A DNA stretch of 64,000 nt from Streptomyces sp. 35G-GA-8 (lineage in GTDB: Bacteria; Actinomycetota; Actinomycetes; Streptomycetales; Streptomycetaceae). The position numbers and the translations under genes are program-made. The notes under the pieces were generated by a model. That model did not search any database. It was not told the DNA's origin and saw only the letters and a program-made list of their open reading frames with translations. This document shows, in pieces, positions 1 through 9,169 of this stretch (its first letter is position 1; the number at the start of each line of letters is the position of its first letter). Location of the stretch: NCBI RefSeq assembly GCF_023534745.1, contig NZ_JAMHJQ010000009.1:124001-188000 (forward strand). Reading direction: 5' to 3'.

Positions 1-104
1 GTGACACTCATCGACGGGGCAGACAAGGGGAACCAGCCGATTTCCCGACGCGTGGATACGATCAGTAAGCAGTACCAGGACGGCCACTACGGAGGAGGTG
101 CCCC
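1..104 (+). promoter_or_regulatory. Leader and possible promoter of the fhaA operon
   Basis: No gene is visible in this stretch. A hexamer TACGAT at 57-62 could be a -10 element, but no convincing -35 lies 17-18 bases upstream, so the promoter call is tentative. A strong ribosome binding site GGAGGAGG occupies 91-98 and fixes the fhaA start at 105. Confidence 0.35.
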
Positions 105-977
105 ATGGGAGTCATGAAGCGTTTCGAACAGCGTCTCGAAGGTTTGGTCAATGGCACCTTCGCGAAGGTGTTCAAGTCCGAGGTCCAGCCCGTCGAGATC
201 GCGGGTGCCCTCCAGCGCGAGTGCGACAACAACGCGACGATCTGGAACCGCGAGCGGACGGTCGTCCCCAATGACTTCATCGTGGAGCTGAGCACGCCCG
301 ACTACGAGCGTCTCAGCCCGTACTCGGGACAGCTCGGCGACGAGCTGTCCGGGCTCGTCCGCGACTACGCCAAGCAGCAGCGCTACACCTTCATGGGCCC
401 GATCAAGGTCCATCTGGAGAAGGCCGAGGATCTCGACACCGGTCTGTACCGTGTCCGCAGCCGCACGCTGGCGTCGAGCACGTCCCAGGCGCCCGAGCGC
501 GGTCCCGCGGGCCACTCGGGTCACGCGGTGCCCGCCTCCCCCCAGGGCGGCGGCGTGCCCGGGGGCGCTCCGGGCGGTTACGGATACCCGCCCGCCGCCG
601 TCCCTCCCATGCCGGCGGCTCCGCCACCCGGCGGCGGCCACGCACCCGCGGCGCACCGGCCCCCGGCCCCGGGCCCCGGCGTGTCGTCGCACGGCCAGGT
701 ACGCCGCTGGATCGAGATCAACGGCACCCGCCACCAGATCTCCCGCGCGACGCTCGTCCTCGGCCGCAGCACCGACGCGGACGTACGGATCGACGACCCC
801 GGTGTATCGCGCAGGCACTGCGAGATCCGGACCGGAACGCCCTCGACCATCCAGGACCTCGGGTCGACCAACGGCATCGTGGTAGACGGACAGCACACCA
901 CCCGCGCTACGCTCCGCGACGGCTCGCGGATCGTCGTGGGCAACACCACCATCGTTTACCGGCAAGCCGAAGGGTGA
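105..977 (+). CDS. fhaA: FhaA, DUF3662/FHA phosphothreonine-binding protein
   Basis: 290-residue cytoplasmic adaptor. Residues 1 to about 125 match the DUF3662 type of N-terminal domain (start MGVMKRFEQRLEGLVNG). A Pro/Gly/Ala-rich linker follows, and residues about 200-288 form an FHA domain with the GRS, SRRHCEI and LGSTNG signatures of phosphothreonine binding. In mycobacteria the homologue is a PknB substrate that binds the phosphorylated MviN pseudokinase and restrains peptidoglycan synthesis. ATG at 105 follows an excellent RBS at 91-98. It is the first gene of a rightward cluster, 10 bases before fhaB. A role in cell-wall regulation is inferred from family and context. Confidence 0.93.
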   Translation: MGVMKRFEQRLEGLVNGTFAKVFKSEVQPVEIAGALQRECDNNATIWNRERTVVPNDFIVELSTPDYERLSPYSGQLGDELSGLVRDYAKQQRYTFMGPIKVHLEKAEDLDTGLYRVRSRTLASSTSQAPERGPAGHSGHAVPASPQGGGVPGGAPGGYGYPPAAVPPMPAAPPPGGGHAPAAHRPPAPGPGVSSHGQVRRWIEINGTRHQISRATLVLGRSTDADVRIDDPGVSRRHCEIRTGTPSTIQDLGSTNGIVVDGQHTTRATLRDGSRIVVGNTTIVYRQAEG

Positions 978-987
978 AGCGGGGGCA

Positions 988-1506
988 ATGTCAGAGCTGA
1001 CCCTGACGGTCATGCGGCTAGGTTTCCTGGCCGTTCTGTGGCTGTTCGTGATCGTGGCCGTACAGGTCATCCGCAGCGACCTGTTCGGAACACGCGTCAC
1101 ACAGCGCGGCTCGCGCCGCAACGCCGACGCCAGACCGCAGCAGGCACGCCAGTCACCGGCGCCGCCCCAGCAGCGCCAGCAGCAGCAACAAGGGGGCCGG
1201 CAGCGCCGAGGGGCCCCCACCAAGCTCGTCGTGTCCGAGGGCAGCCTCACCGGCACCACGGTGGCCCTCCAGGGGCAGACCATCACGCTGGGCCGCGCGC
1301 ACGACTCGACGATCGTGCTGGACGACGACTACGCGTCCAGCAGGCATGCCAGGATCTACCCGGACCGCGACGGCCAGTGGATCGTCGAGGACCTCGGCTC
1401 CACCAATGGCACGTATCTCGACCGGACCCGGCTCACGACCCCGACACCGATCGCGCTTGGCGCTCCGATCCGCATCGGCAAGACCGTCATCGAGCTGCGG
1501 AAGTAG
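988..1506 (+). CDS. fhaB: FhaB-type membrane-anchored FHA protein
   Basis: 172 residues. A single N-terminal membrane segment at about residues 7-28 (RLGFLAVLWLFVIVAV) is followed by a Gln/Arg-rich linker containing a run of glutamines and a C-terminal FHA domain at about 85-170, with GRAHDS, SSRHARI and LGSTNGTY. The homologous mycobacterial FhaB (FipA) is phosphorylated by PknA/PknB and links to the divisome. The gene lies 10 bases after fhaA and is surely cotranscribed with it. The 141-base gap before pstP holds GAGCGAGCG-type short repeats and no obvious gene. Confidence 0.92.
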   Translation: MSELTLTVMRLGFLAVLWLFVIVAVQVIRSDLFGTRVTQRGSRRNADARPQQARQSPAPPQQRQQQQQGGRQRRGAPTKLVVSEGSLTGTTVALQGQTITLGRAHDSTIVLDDDYASSRHARIYPDRDGQWIVEDLGSTNGTYLDRTRLTTPTPIALGAPIRIGKTVIELRK

Positions 1507-1647
1507 TACGACAATGAGCGAGCGGAGCGAGCGAGCCGCGGCGGTACCGACGGCGGACCGCGGCCGACTCCCGACCGGAGGGTGGGCAGTGTGGCTCGAG
1601 ACCGGCTGGCGCGACAGTCGACCGGCGAGCCGACGGGCGAGGTGCGC

Positions 1648-3153
1648 ATGAGTCTGTCTCTGCGCTTCGCCGCCGGATCGCACAAAGGCATGATCCGGGA
1701 GGGCAACGAGGACTCCGGTTACGCCGGTCCCCGGCTGCTGGCCATCGCCGACGGCATGGGCGGCCAGGCCGCGGGCGAGGTCGCCTCCTCCGAGGTGATC
1801 TCCACCCTCGTACAGCTCGACGACGACGTGCCGGGGTCGGACATCCTCACCTCGCTCGGCACGGCGGTGCAGCGCGCCAACGACCAGCTGCGCGTCATGG
1901 TCGAGGAGGACCCGCAGCTGGAGGGCATGGGCACCACGCTCACCGCTCTTCTCTGGACCGGCCAGCGCCTCGGCCTCGTCCATGTCGGCGACTCCCGCGC
2001 CTACCTCCTGCGCGACGGCGTACTGACCCAGATCACCCAGGACCACACCTGGGTGCAGCGGCTGGTCGACGAGGGCCGGATCACCGAGGAAGAGGCCACC
2101 ACCCACCCGCAGCGCTCCCTGCTGATGCGCGCGCTGGGCAGCGGCGACCATGTCGAGCCCGATCTCTCCATCCGTGAAGTCCGGGCCGGTGACCGCTATC
2201 TGATCTGCTCCGACGGCCTCTCCGGCGTCGTCTCCCACCAGACGATGGAGGAGACGCTCGCCAGCTACCAGGGCCCTCAGGAGACCATCCAGGCGCTCAT
2301 CCAGCTCGCGCTGCGCGGCGGCGGCCCCGACAACATCACCTGCATCGTGGCCGACGTTCTGGACGTCGAGTCCAACGACACCCTGGCCGGGCAGCTCAAC
2401 GACACCCCGGTCGTGGTCGGGGCGGTCGCCGAGAACCAGCTCCCGCTCAGCTCCGCCGAGAACGCCGCCGCGATGCAGACCCCGGCGGGCCGCGCCGCGG
2501 GCCTCGGCCGCGCCGTACCGCCGCAGCCCGGCGGAGGCGGCTTCGGCCCGCCCGGCAGCGGCGACAGCGCCGGCTACGACGGAATGCCGCCGGGAGGCGG
2601 CTTCGGGGCCTACGACGACGAGGAGTTCGTCAAGCCCCGCCCGCGCCGCCGGTGGCTCAAGACGTCCTTCTACGCCATCCTCGCGCTCGCCGTCGTCGGC
2701 GGGGGCCTGTACGGCGGTTACTACTGGACGCAGACGCAGTACTACGTCGGCGCCAACAAGGAGCACGTCGCGCTCTACCGGGGCATCAGCCAGGACCTCG
2801 GCTGGGTCTCCCTCTCGAAGATCGAGAGGGAAACCGACATCGAACTCAAGTACCTTCCGGACTACCAGCGCAAGCAGGTCGAGGCCACCATCGCGGAGAG
2901 CAGCCTCGCCGGTGGACGCGACAAGATCGATGAGCTCGCCGTCCAGGCATCGGCCTGCAAGAAGGACGAGCAGCGCCGTCAGGCCGACCGCGAGGCCAAT
3001 GTGATCACCGGCGAAGGAGAGGCCGGCGGCACGACCGGTACGAACACCTCCGCGTTGACCACCGACACCAAGCCGAAAGCAGCCGCTCCGAGTCCGGGCC
3101 CCAGCCTCTCGGAAGAGGAGCAGAAAGTGGCCTCGAACTGCGGTAAGCAGTAG
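1648..3153 (+). CDS. pstP: PP2C-family Ser/Thr protein phosphatase (PstP)
   Basis: 501 residues from the ATG at 1648, which begins MSLSLRFAAGSHKGM directly at the conserved PP2C N-terminus. An in-frame GTG at 1582 would add 22 residues without family support. Metal-binding motifs EGNEDS, AIADGMGG, HVGDSRAYL, CSDGLSG and GGPDNIT are all intact, so it should be an active Mn/Mg phosphatase. After residue 240 comes a Gly/Pro-rich linker, a membrane span near 335-355 and an extracellular tail of about 140 residues. In the family it dephosphorylates PknA/PknB and their substrates. It sits between fhaB and the SEDS gene. Confidence 0.95.
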   Translation: MSLSLRFAAGSHKGMIREGNEDSGYAGPRLLAIADGMGGQAAGEVASSEVISTLVQLDDDVPGSDILTSLGTAVQRANDQLRVMVEEDPQLEGMGTTLTALLWTGQRLGLVHVGDSRAYLLRDGVLTQITQDHTWVQRLVDEGRITEEEATTHPQRSLLMRALGSGDHVEPDLSIREVRAGDRYLICSDGLSGVVSHQTMEETLASYQGPQETIQALIQLALRGGGPDNITCIVADVLDVESNDTLAGQLNDTPVVVGAVAENQLPLSSAENAAAMQTPAGRAAGLGRAVPPQPGGGGFGPPGSGDSAGYDGMPPGGGFGAYDDEEFVKPRPRRRWLKTSFYAILALAVVGGGLYGGYYWTQTQYYVGANKEHVALYRGISQDLGWVSLSKIERETDIELKYLPDYQRKQVEATIAESSLAGGRDKIDELAVQASACKKDEQRRQADREANVITGEGEAGGTTGTNTSALTTDTKPKAAAPSPGPSLSEEEQKVASNCGKQ

Positions 3154-3182
3154 GAGCCGGCCGTAGGGGGCCCTTCACCACC

Positions 3183-4595
3183 ATGAGCGTAGTCACCAAC
3201 ACGACCACCATCGGCGCCATCGAAGCGCCGAGCCGCCGCAACACCGAGCTTGCCCTGCTCGCCTTCGCCGTCGCCATCCCGGTGTTCGCGTACCTGAACG
3301 TCGGGCTCGCGATCGACGGCAAGGTGCCCACGGGCATGCTCGGTTACGGCCTCGGCCTCGGCCTGCTCGCCGGCGTCGCCCACCTCGTGGTGCGCAAATT
3401 CGCCCGCTACGCCGACCCGCTGCTGCTGCCTCTGGCGACGCTGCTCAACGGCCTCGGGCTGGTACTGATCTGGCGCCTCGACCAGTCACCCCGGCTCATC
3501 CGGCTCGCCGAACTCAGCTACGGCGTCTTCAGCCCGTCCGCGACGAAGCAGCTGATGTACTCGGCGATGGGCATCGCGCTCTTCGCGGCCGTCCTGCTGC
3601 TCCTCAAGGATCACCGCATCCTCCAGCGCTACACGTACATCTCGATGGCCGTCGCGCTGTTCCTGCTGATCCTGCCCATGTTCTTCCCCGCCAGGAACGG
3701 CGCCAAGATCTGGGTCAGCATCGCGGGCTTCAATGTCCAGCCCGGTGAGTTCGCGAAGATCATCATCGCGATCTTCTTCTCCGGCTATCTGATGGTCAAG
3801 CGCGATGCCCTGGCCCTCGCCAGCCGCCGCTTCATGGGGCTCTACCTGCCCCGCGGCCGCGACCTCGGACCGATCCTCGGCATCTGGGCCCTCTCGATCC
3901 TCATCCTGGTGTTCGAGACCGACCTCGGTACCTCACTGCTCTTCTTCGGCCTCTTCGTGGTCATGCTCTACGTCGCCACCGAGCGGACCAGCTGGATCGT
4001 CTTCGGTCTGCTGATGTCGGTCGGCGGAGCCGTCGGTGTCGCCACCTTCGAACCGCACGTCCAGGCCCGCGTGAACGCCTGGCAGGACCCGTTCTCCTGT
4101 TACGCGACCGACGGCGCCTGCCAGCAGATCGGCGACGCCCTGCTGTCCTTCGGCTCCGGCGGCACGCTCGGCACGGGGCTCGGCCAGGGCAACTCCGACC
4201 TCATCGGCTTCGCCGCCAACGCCGACTTCATCCTCACCACCGTCGGCGAGGAGCTCGGCCTCGCCGGCACGATGGCGTTCCTGCTGCTGTACGGGCTGAT
4301 CGTGGAGCGTGGCGTACGTACTGCCCTCGCCGCCCGCGACCCCTTCGGCAAGCTCCTCGCCATCGGCCTCTCCAGCGCCTTCGCCATCCAGGTCTTCGTG
4401 GTCGCCGGCGGCGTCATGGGGCTCATCCCGCTGACCGGTATGACCATGCCGTTCGTCGCGGCCGGCGGCTCCTCCGTACTCGCCAACTGGGCCCTGATCG
4501 GGATCCTGATCCGTATCAGCGACACCGCGCGCCGGCCCGCACCGGCTCCGGCTCCCTCACCCGACGCCGAGATGACCCAGGTGGTCCGACCGTGA
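3183..4595 (+). CDS. SEDS-family peptidoglycan glycosyltransferase (RodA/FtsW/SpoVE)
   Basis: 470 residues with about ten to twelve hydrophobic spans. It carries SEDS features such as the QPGEFAKI segment, the FETDLGTSL segment and a late DFILTTVGEELGL motif before the last helices. SEDS proteins polymerise glycan strands from lipid II together with a class B PBP. The stop overlaps the GTG start of pbpA by four bases (GTGA), so SEDS enzyme and transpeptidase are translationally coupled. The position corresponds to rodA of the mycobacterial pknB operon. The RodA versus FtsW assignment is by context only. Confidence 0.94.
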   Translation: MSVVTNTTTIGAIEAPSRRNTELALLAFAVAIPVFAYLNVGLAIDGKVPTGMLGYGLGLGLLAGVAHLVVRKFARYADPLLLPLATLLNGLGLVLIWRLDQSPRLIRLAELSYGVFSPSATKQLMYSAMGIALFAAVLLLLKDHRILQRYTYISMAVALFLLILPMFFPARNGAKIWVSIAGFNVQPGEFAKIIIAIFFSGYLMVKRDALALASRRFMGLYLPRGRDLGPILGIWALSILILVFETDLGTSLLFFGLFVVMLYVATERTSWIVFGLLMSVGGAVGVATFEPHVQARVNAWQDPFSCYATDGACQQIGDALLSFGSGGTLGTGLGQGNSDLIGFAANADFILTTVGEELGLAGTMAFLLLYGLIVERGVRTALAARDPFGKLLAIGLSSAFAIQVFVVAGGVMGLIPLTGMTMPFVAAGGSSVLANWALIGILIRISDTARRPAPAPAPSPDAEMTQVVRP

Positions 4596-6058
4596 ACAAG
4601 CCCCTGCGCCGAATCGCGATCTTCTGCGGGCTACTCGTCCTCGCGCTGCTCCTTCGGGACAACTGGCTCCAGTACGTCCGCGCGGACGAGCTGAACTCGC
4701 ACAAGAACAACCGCCGCGTCCTGATCGAGCGGTACAGCAACGAGCGCGGCAACATCATCGTCGACGGCAAGCCGATCACCGGCTCCGTCAAGACGGACGA
4801 CACCGACTTCGTCTACAAGCGCACCTACACCAACGGGCCCATGTGGGCGCCCGTCACCGGCTACGCCTCGCAGGCCTTCGACGCCAACCAGATCGAGAAG
4901 ATCGAGGACGGCATCCTCACCGGCAACGACGACCGGCTCTTCTTCGACCGCACCATGGGCATGTTCACCGGCAAGGAGAAGAAGGGCGGCAACGTCGTCA
5001 CCACCCTCAGCGGCGCCGCCCAGAAGGCCGCCTTCGAGGGGCTGGGCGACAAGAAGGGCGCCGTCGCGGCGATCGACCCGCAGACGGGCAGGATCCTGGC
5101 GCTGGCCTCCACCCCCAGCTACGACCCGGCCACGTTCGCCGGCAACAGCAGCAAGGACACCAAGGCCTGGGTCGGCCTGGACAAGAAGAACAACCCCGCC
5201 GACCCGATGCTCAACCGGGCGCTGCGCCAGACCTACCCGCCCGGCTCCACGTTCAAGGTGGTCACCGCCGCCGCCGCCCTGGAGCACGGCAAGGTCACGG
5301 ACGTCGACGCGAACACGGACACGCCGCTGCCGTGGATCATGCCCGGGACGACCACCCCGCTGAAGAACGAGGGCAACATCCCCTGCGAGAACGCCACGCT
5401 GCGCACCGCGCTGCGCGTCTCCTGCAACACCGTCTTCGGCAAGCTCGGCGCGGATCTCGGCAAGGACAAGATGCTGGAGACCGCGAAGAAGTTCGGCTTC
5501 AACCAGGAGCAGTTCATTCCGGTACGCGCCGACGCCTCGATCTTCCCGGAGGAGCTGAACGAGTCCCAGACCGCGCTCTCCTCCATCGGCCAGTTCGACA
5601 CCCGTACCACCCCGCTCCAGATGGCCATGGTCACCGCCGCGATCGCCAATGACGGCAAGCTGATGAAGCCGTACATGATCGACCGTCTTGAGGCGCCGAA
5701 CCTGGACGTGCTCGACAAGACCGAGCCCGAGGAGCTGAGCCGCCCCCTCAGCCAGGAGAACGCGCAGAAGCTCCAGAGCATGATGGAGACGGTCGTCAAC
5801 GACGGCACCGGCAGGAACGCGCAGATCCCGAACGTGACGGTCGGCGGCAAGACCGGTACCGCCCAGCACGGCGAGAACAACAGCAAGAACCCGTACGCGT
5901 GGTTCATCTCGTACGCCAAGGCGGACAACGGCTCCCCGGTCGCCGTCGCGGTCGTCGTCGAGGACAGCAACGCCAGCCGTGACGACATCTCCGGCGGCGG
6001 CCTGGCCGCCCCCATCGCGAAGAGCGTGATGAAGGCGGTTCTCGACAGCAAGAAGTGA
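4592..6058 (+). CDS. pbpA: Class B penicillin-binding protein PbpA
   Basis: 488 residues. It has an N-terminal membrane anchor (residues about 8-25, IAIFCGLLVLALLL), a dimerisation region and a C-terminal transpeptidase domain. The active-site triad is visible: STFK with Ser219, SCN in RVSCNTVFG, and KTGT in GGKTGTAQH. It crosslinks peptidoglycan outside the membrane, presumably with the SEDS partner whose gene it overlaps. The GTG start lies inside the preceding stop region. The 167-base gap to pknB probably contains a separate pknB promoter, though no clear -35/-10 pair was found. Confidence 0.96.
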   Translation: MNKPLRRIAIFCGLLVLALLLRDNWLQYVRADELNSHKNNRRVLIERYSNERGNIIVDGKPITGSVKTDDTDFVYKRTYTNGPMWAPVTGYASQAFDANQIEKIEDGILTGNDDRLFFDRTMGMFTGKEKKGGNVVTTLSGAAQKAAFEGLGDKKGAVAAIDPQTGRILALASTPSYDPATFAGNSSKDTKAWVGLDKKNNPADPMLNRALRQTYPPGSTFKVVTAAAALEHGKVTDVDANTDTPLPWIMPGTTTPLKNEGNIPCENATLRTALRVSCNTVFGKLGADLGKDKMLETAKKFGFNQEQFIPVRADASIFPEELNESQTALSSIGQFDTRTTPLQMAMVTAAIANDGKLMKPYMIDRLEAPNLDVLDKTEPEELSRPLSQENAQKLQSMMETVVNDGTGRNAQIPNVTVGGKTGTAQHGENNSKNPYAWFISYAKADNGSPVAVAVVVEDSNASRDDISGGGLAAPIAKSVMKAVLDSKK

Positions 6059-6225
6059 CGCCGGTCACGGCTCACGTCCATTCCTGCACATTGCGATACC
6101 GGTCGTATATCAGGTGACCGTTACGGGCCAACGGCATGCGGCGTGCCCGGTAGCGTAGGCGCGAACAGCACACCGCCGGACCACACACGGGTGCGGTCGG
6201 GACTGACGGAGAGGGCTGGAACGTT

Positions 6226-8241
6226 ATGGAAGAGCCGCGTCGCCTCGGCGGCCGGTACGAGCTGGGCTCGGTGCTCGGCCGTGGTGGCATGGCGGAGGTC
6301 TACCTCGCGCATGACACCCGGCTCGGTCGCACCGTCGCCGTGAAGACGCTGCGGGCGGACCTCGCCCGCGATCCGTCTTTCCAGGCCCGGTTCCGCCGAG
6401 AGGCCCAGTCGGCCGCCTCGCTCAACCACCCGGCGATCGTCGCGGTCTATGACACCGGCGAGGACTACGTCGACGGGGTGTCCCTCCCGTACATCGTGAT
6501 GGAGCACGTCGACGGCTCGACCCTGAGAGAGCTGCTGCACTCCGGGCGCAGACTGCTGCCGGAGCGCACGCTGGAGATGACGGTCGGCATCCTCCAGGCG
6601 CTGGAGTACTCCCACCGCAACGGCATCGTCCACCGTGACATCAAGCCGGCGAACGTCATGCTGACGCGCACCGGCCAGGTCAAGGTCATGGACTTCGGCA
6701 TCGCCCGCGCCATGGGCGACTCCGGGATGACGATGACGCAGACCTCCGCCGTCATCGGCACCGCCCAGTACCTCTCCCCCGAGCAGGCCAAGGGCGAGCA
6801 GGTCGACGCGCGGTCCGACCTCTACTCCACCGGCTGTCTGCTCTACGAACTGCTGACGGTCCGGCCCCCCTTCATCGGGGACTCCCCGGTCGCCGTCGCC
6901 TACCAGCACGTACGGGAAGAGCCGCAGACGCCCAGCGTCTTCGACCCGGAGATCACGCCCGAGATGGACGCGATCGTGCTGAAGGCCCTCGTCAAGGACC
7001 CCGACTACCGCTACCAGTCCGCCGACGAGATGCGCGCCGACATCGAGGCGTGCCTCGACGGCCAGCCCGTCGCCGCCACCGCGGCCATGGGCGCGGTCGG
7101 CTACGGCGGCGGCGGATACGGCGGCCCGTCGGACCAGCCGACGACGGCGATGCGCCAGGGCGACCCGGGCGGCCAGACGTCCATGCTCCCGCCCGTCGGC
7201 CCGGACGACGGCTACGGCGGCTACGACGACCGCCCGGCCCGGCGCCGGCAGAAGAAGTCCAACACCTCGACGATCCTGCTGGCGGTCGCGGGCGTCCTGG
7301 TACTGGTCGGGGCCATCCTGGTCGGCAAGGCGGTCTTCGGCGGCGAAACGGGCACCAGCCAGCTGGACGTTCCCCAGTTCGTCGGCAAGACGCTCACCGA
7401 GGCCCAGGAGCTCGCGGACAACGCGAGCGTGAAGGTCGCGCAGTCCGGCTCGGAACGCTGCGACGTGCCCAAGGGCTCCATCTGCAGCCAGATCCCGGCC
7501 AGCGGCAAGATGTCCCAGGGCGAGACCATCCAGGTCGTCGTCTCGGAGGGCGCTCCGCAGGTCAAGGTCCCGGACGTCACCGACAAGCAGAAGGACAAGG
7601 CGACCGACATTCTGGAAGGCGAGAACTTCCAGGTCGACTACAAGACGGAGGAGTCGGAGGAGGACCCCGGGACGGTGCTCGCACAGGACCCGGAGGGTGG
7701 CTCCATGGTCGAGAAGGCATCCAAGATCACGCTGACGATCGCCACCCAGAGCCAGGTTCCCGTTCCTCCGGTTGTCACCGGACTGTACGACGACGCGCAG
7801 AACCAGCTGCAGCAGCTCGGCTTCACGGTCGTACGGAACGACGTGGACTCGGAGCAGCCCCTGGGCACCGTCCTTGAGCAGGACCCGCAGGGCGGCACCA
7901 AGGCCGCCAAGGGCTCGCAGGTGACGCTGAAGGTCTCCAAGGGTCCGAAGCAGGAGAAGGTCACGATCCCCGGTGACATCCGCGGCAAGACCTTCGGAGA
8001 GGTCCAGGGCATCCTCCAGGGCCAAGGGCTCAATGTCGCGCTCGCGCCGAACTCGCCGAACGACCCCAACGCCGTGGTGATAAACAGCGATCCCCAGCCC
8101 GGCGCGCAGGTCAACAAGAACGACACCGTCACCCTGACCACCGTGGGCGGCCAGGGCAACAACAACGGCGGCGGCAACAACGGAGGAGGCGGCGGCTTCT
8201 TCGGCGGCCCGTCCGGCGCCAACTTCCGTAACGAGAACTGA
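6226..8241 (+). CDS. pknB: PASTA-domain Ser/Thr protein kinase PknB
   Basis: 671 residues. The cytoplasmic kinase domain (about 8-275) has the glycine loop GRGGMAEVY, Lys40 in VAVK, catalytic HRDIKPAN (Asp138), DFG at 156-158 and the SPEQ segment, so it should be active. A juxtamembrane linker leads to one membrane span at about 349-371, then four extracellular PASTA repeats (about 380-650) and an Asn/Gly-rich tail. PASTA repeats bind muropeptides or lipid II, and the kinase tunes wall growth through FhaA, MviN and other targets. ATG at 6226. It is the last gene of the cluster and ends at a strong terminator. Confidence 0.96.
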   Translation: MEEPRRLGGRYELGSVLGRGGMAEVYLAHDTRLGRTVAVKTLRADLARDPSFQARFRREAQSAASLNHPAIVAVYDTGEDYVDGVSLPYIVMEHVDGSTLRELLHSGRRLLPERTLEMTVGILQALEYSHRNGIVHRDIKPANVMLTRTGQVKVMDFGIARAMGDSGMTMTQTSAVIGTAQYLSPEQAKGEQVDARSDLYSTGCLLYELLTVRPPFIGDSPVAVAYQHVREEPQTPSVFDPEITPEMDAIVLKALVKDPDYRYQSADEMRADIEACLDGQPVAATAAMGAVGYGGGGYGGPSDQPTTAMRQGDPGGQTSMLPPVGPDDGYGGYDDRPARRRQKKSNTSTILLAVAGVLVLVGAILVGKAVFGGETGTSQLDVPQFVGKTLTEAQELADNASVKVAQSGSERCDVPKGSICSQIPASGKMSQGETIQVVVSEGAPQVKVPDVTDKQKDKATDILEGENFQVDYKTEESEEDPGTVLAQDPEGGSMVEKASKITLTIATQSQVPVPPVVTGLYDDAQNQLQQLGFTVVRNDVDSEQPLGTVLEQDPQGGTKAAKGSQVTLKVSKGPKQEKVTIPGDIRGKTFGEVQGILQGQGLNVALAPNSPNDPNAVVINSDPQPGAQVNKNDTVTLTTVGGQGNNNGGGNNGGGGGFFGGPSGANFRNEN

Positions 8242-8271
8242 CAAGCAGGGCAGCAGGACAAGCGGAACGCG

Positions 8272-8310
8272 AACAGCCCCGGCCCCCTCCGAGAGGGGGC
8301 CGGGGCTGTT
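8272..8310. terminator. Bidirectional terminator between pknB and the sortase operon
   Basis: A perfect 18-bp inverted repeat (arms 8272-8289 and 8293-8310) with a 3-base loop lies between two convergent genes. There is no U tract, which is usual in Streptomyces. Confidence 0.9.
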
Positions 8311-8346
8311 CTGTACTTCCCTTGAGCCTGGGCCTGGGCCGGTGCC

Positions 8347-9135
8347 TCAGCCGAGCTCGGGCGGGGGCGTGCGGTTCTTGTCGACCTTCTCCGTGCGCTC
8401 CAGCTCGGCCCAGACGATGTAGCGGTAGTCCGAGGTGTAGATCGGCGTGCAGGTCGTCAGGGTGAGATAGCGGCCGGCCTTCTTCTTCCCCGACTCCTTG
8501 GGGACCGGCTGGAGTACGTCCACGTTGTACTTCGAGGTCTTCGGAAGCTCCTTGAAGACCTTGTAGATGTACCAGGTGTCGCGGGTCTCGAAGACGATCG
8601 GATCACCGGTCTTGAGCTTGTGGATGTTGTGGAACCGCGCCCCGTGGCCGTCCCGGTGCGCGGCCAGCGTGAAGTTGCCTGTCTCGTCCCAGGGGAGAGC
8701 CGACTTGACGGGCTCCGTGTAGTAGCCGGCGATCCCGTCGTTCAGGGACGAGGTCGTCGTGCCCTTCTTGACCAGCACCTCTCGGCTGTCCATCGCCGGA
8801 ACGTGCAGGAAGCCGACGCCGTCCTCGGAGTCGTAGGTCCGGGGCGCCCCGCCCGGCTTCTTCTCCTGCGCCCAGCCATGACGTACGTCGTCGCCCTGCT
8901 TGGCGGCCTCGCGGTCGGCCAGGACGTTCGTCCACCACAGCGAGTAGACGACGAAGAGACCGAGCACCACGCCCGCGGTGATGAGCAGTTCACCGAAGAC
9001 GCTGACCGCGGACGCGAGCGGGCTCCTGGAGCGGCGGGCCCGTACCGGAGCCGAGGCGGTGGCCGCGTCCGGCGGCGGCGGTGCGTCGGCCTGCTCGTCG
9101 TGCTCCGTACTGGCTGCCACCGCACCCGTCCCCAA
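8347..9135 (-). CDS. Class E sortase (second in the operon)
   Basis: 262 residues. A short acidic/proline-rich cytoplasmic N-terminus leads to a membrane span at about 45-68, then an extracytoplasmic sortase domain. The catalytic triad is visible as His160 (TLAAHRDGHG), Cys229 (TLTTCTP) and Arg238 (SDYRY). Class E sortases of Streptomyces cleave LAXTG signals and attach proteins such as long chaplins to peptidoglycan. The reading frame opens with TTG at 9135. A GTG at 9120 is an alternative start, and neither has a decisive RBS. It follows the other sortase by 34 bases. Confidence 0.93.
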   Translation of the reverse strand: MGTGAVAASTEHDEQADAPPPPDAATASAPVRARRSRSPLASAVSVFGELLITAGVVLGLFVVYSLWWTNVLADREAAKQGDDVRHGWAQEKKPGGAPRTYDSEDGVGFLHVPAMDSREVLVKKGTTTSSLNDGIAGYYTEPVKSALPWDETGNFTLAAHRDGHGARFHNIHKLKTGDPIVFETRDTWYIYKVFKELPKTSKYNVDVLQPVPKESGKKKAGRYLTLTTCTPIYTSDYRYIVWAELERTEKVDKNRTPPPELG

Positions 9136-9169
9136 AGTCCCTGAAGTCTGTCCGCGCGCGGACCGGGCG

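Noticed and set aside
6121-8244. Long minus-strand frame opposite pknB
   Set aside because: Antisense to a complete kinase with all motifs; composition is Arg/Val/Leu-rich as expected of a shadow frame.
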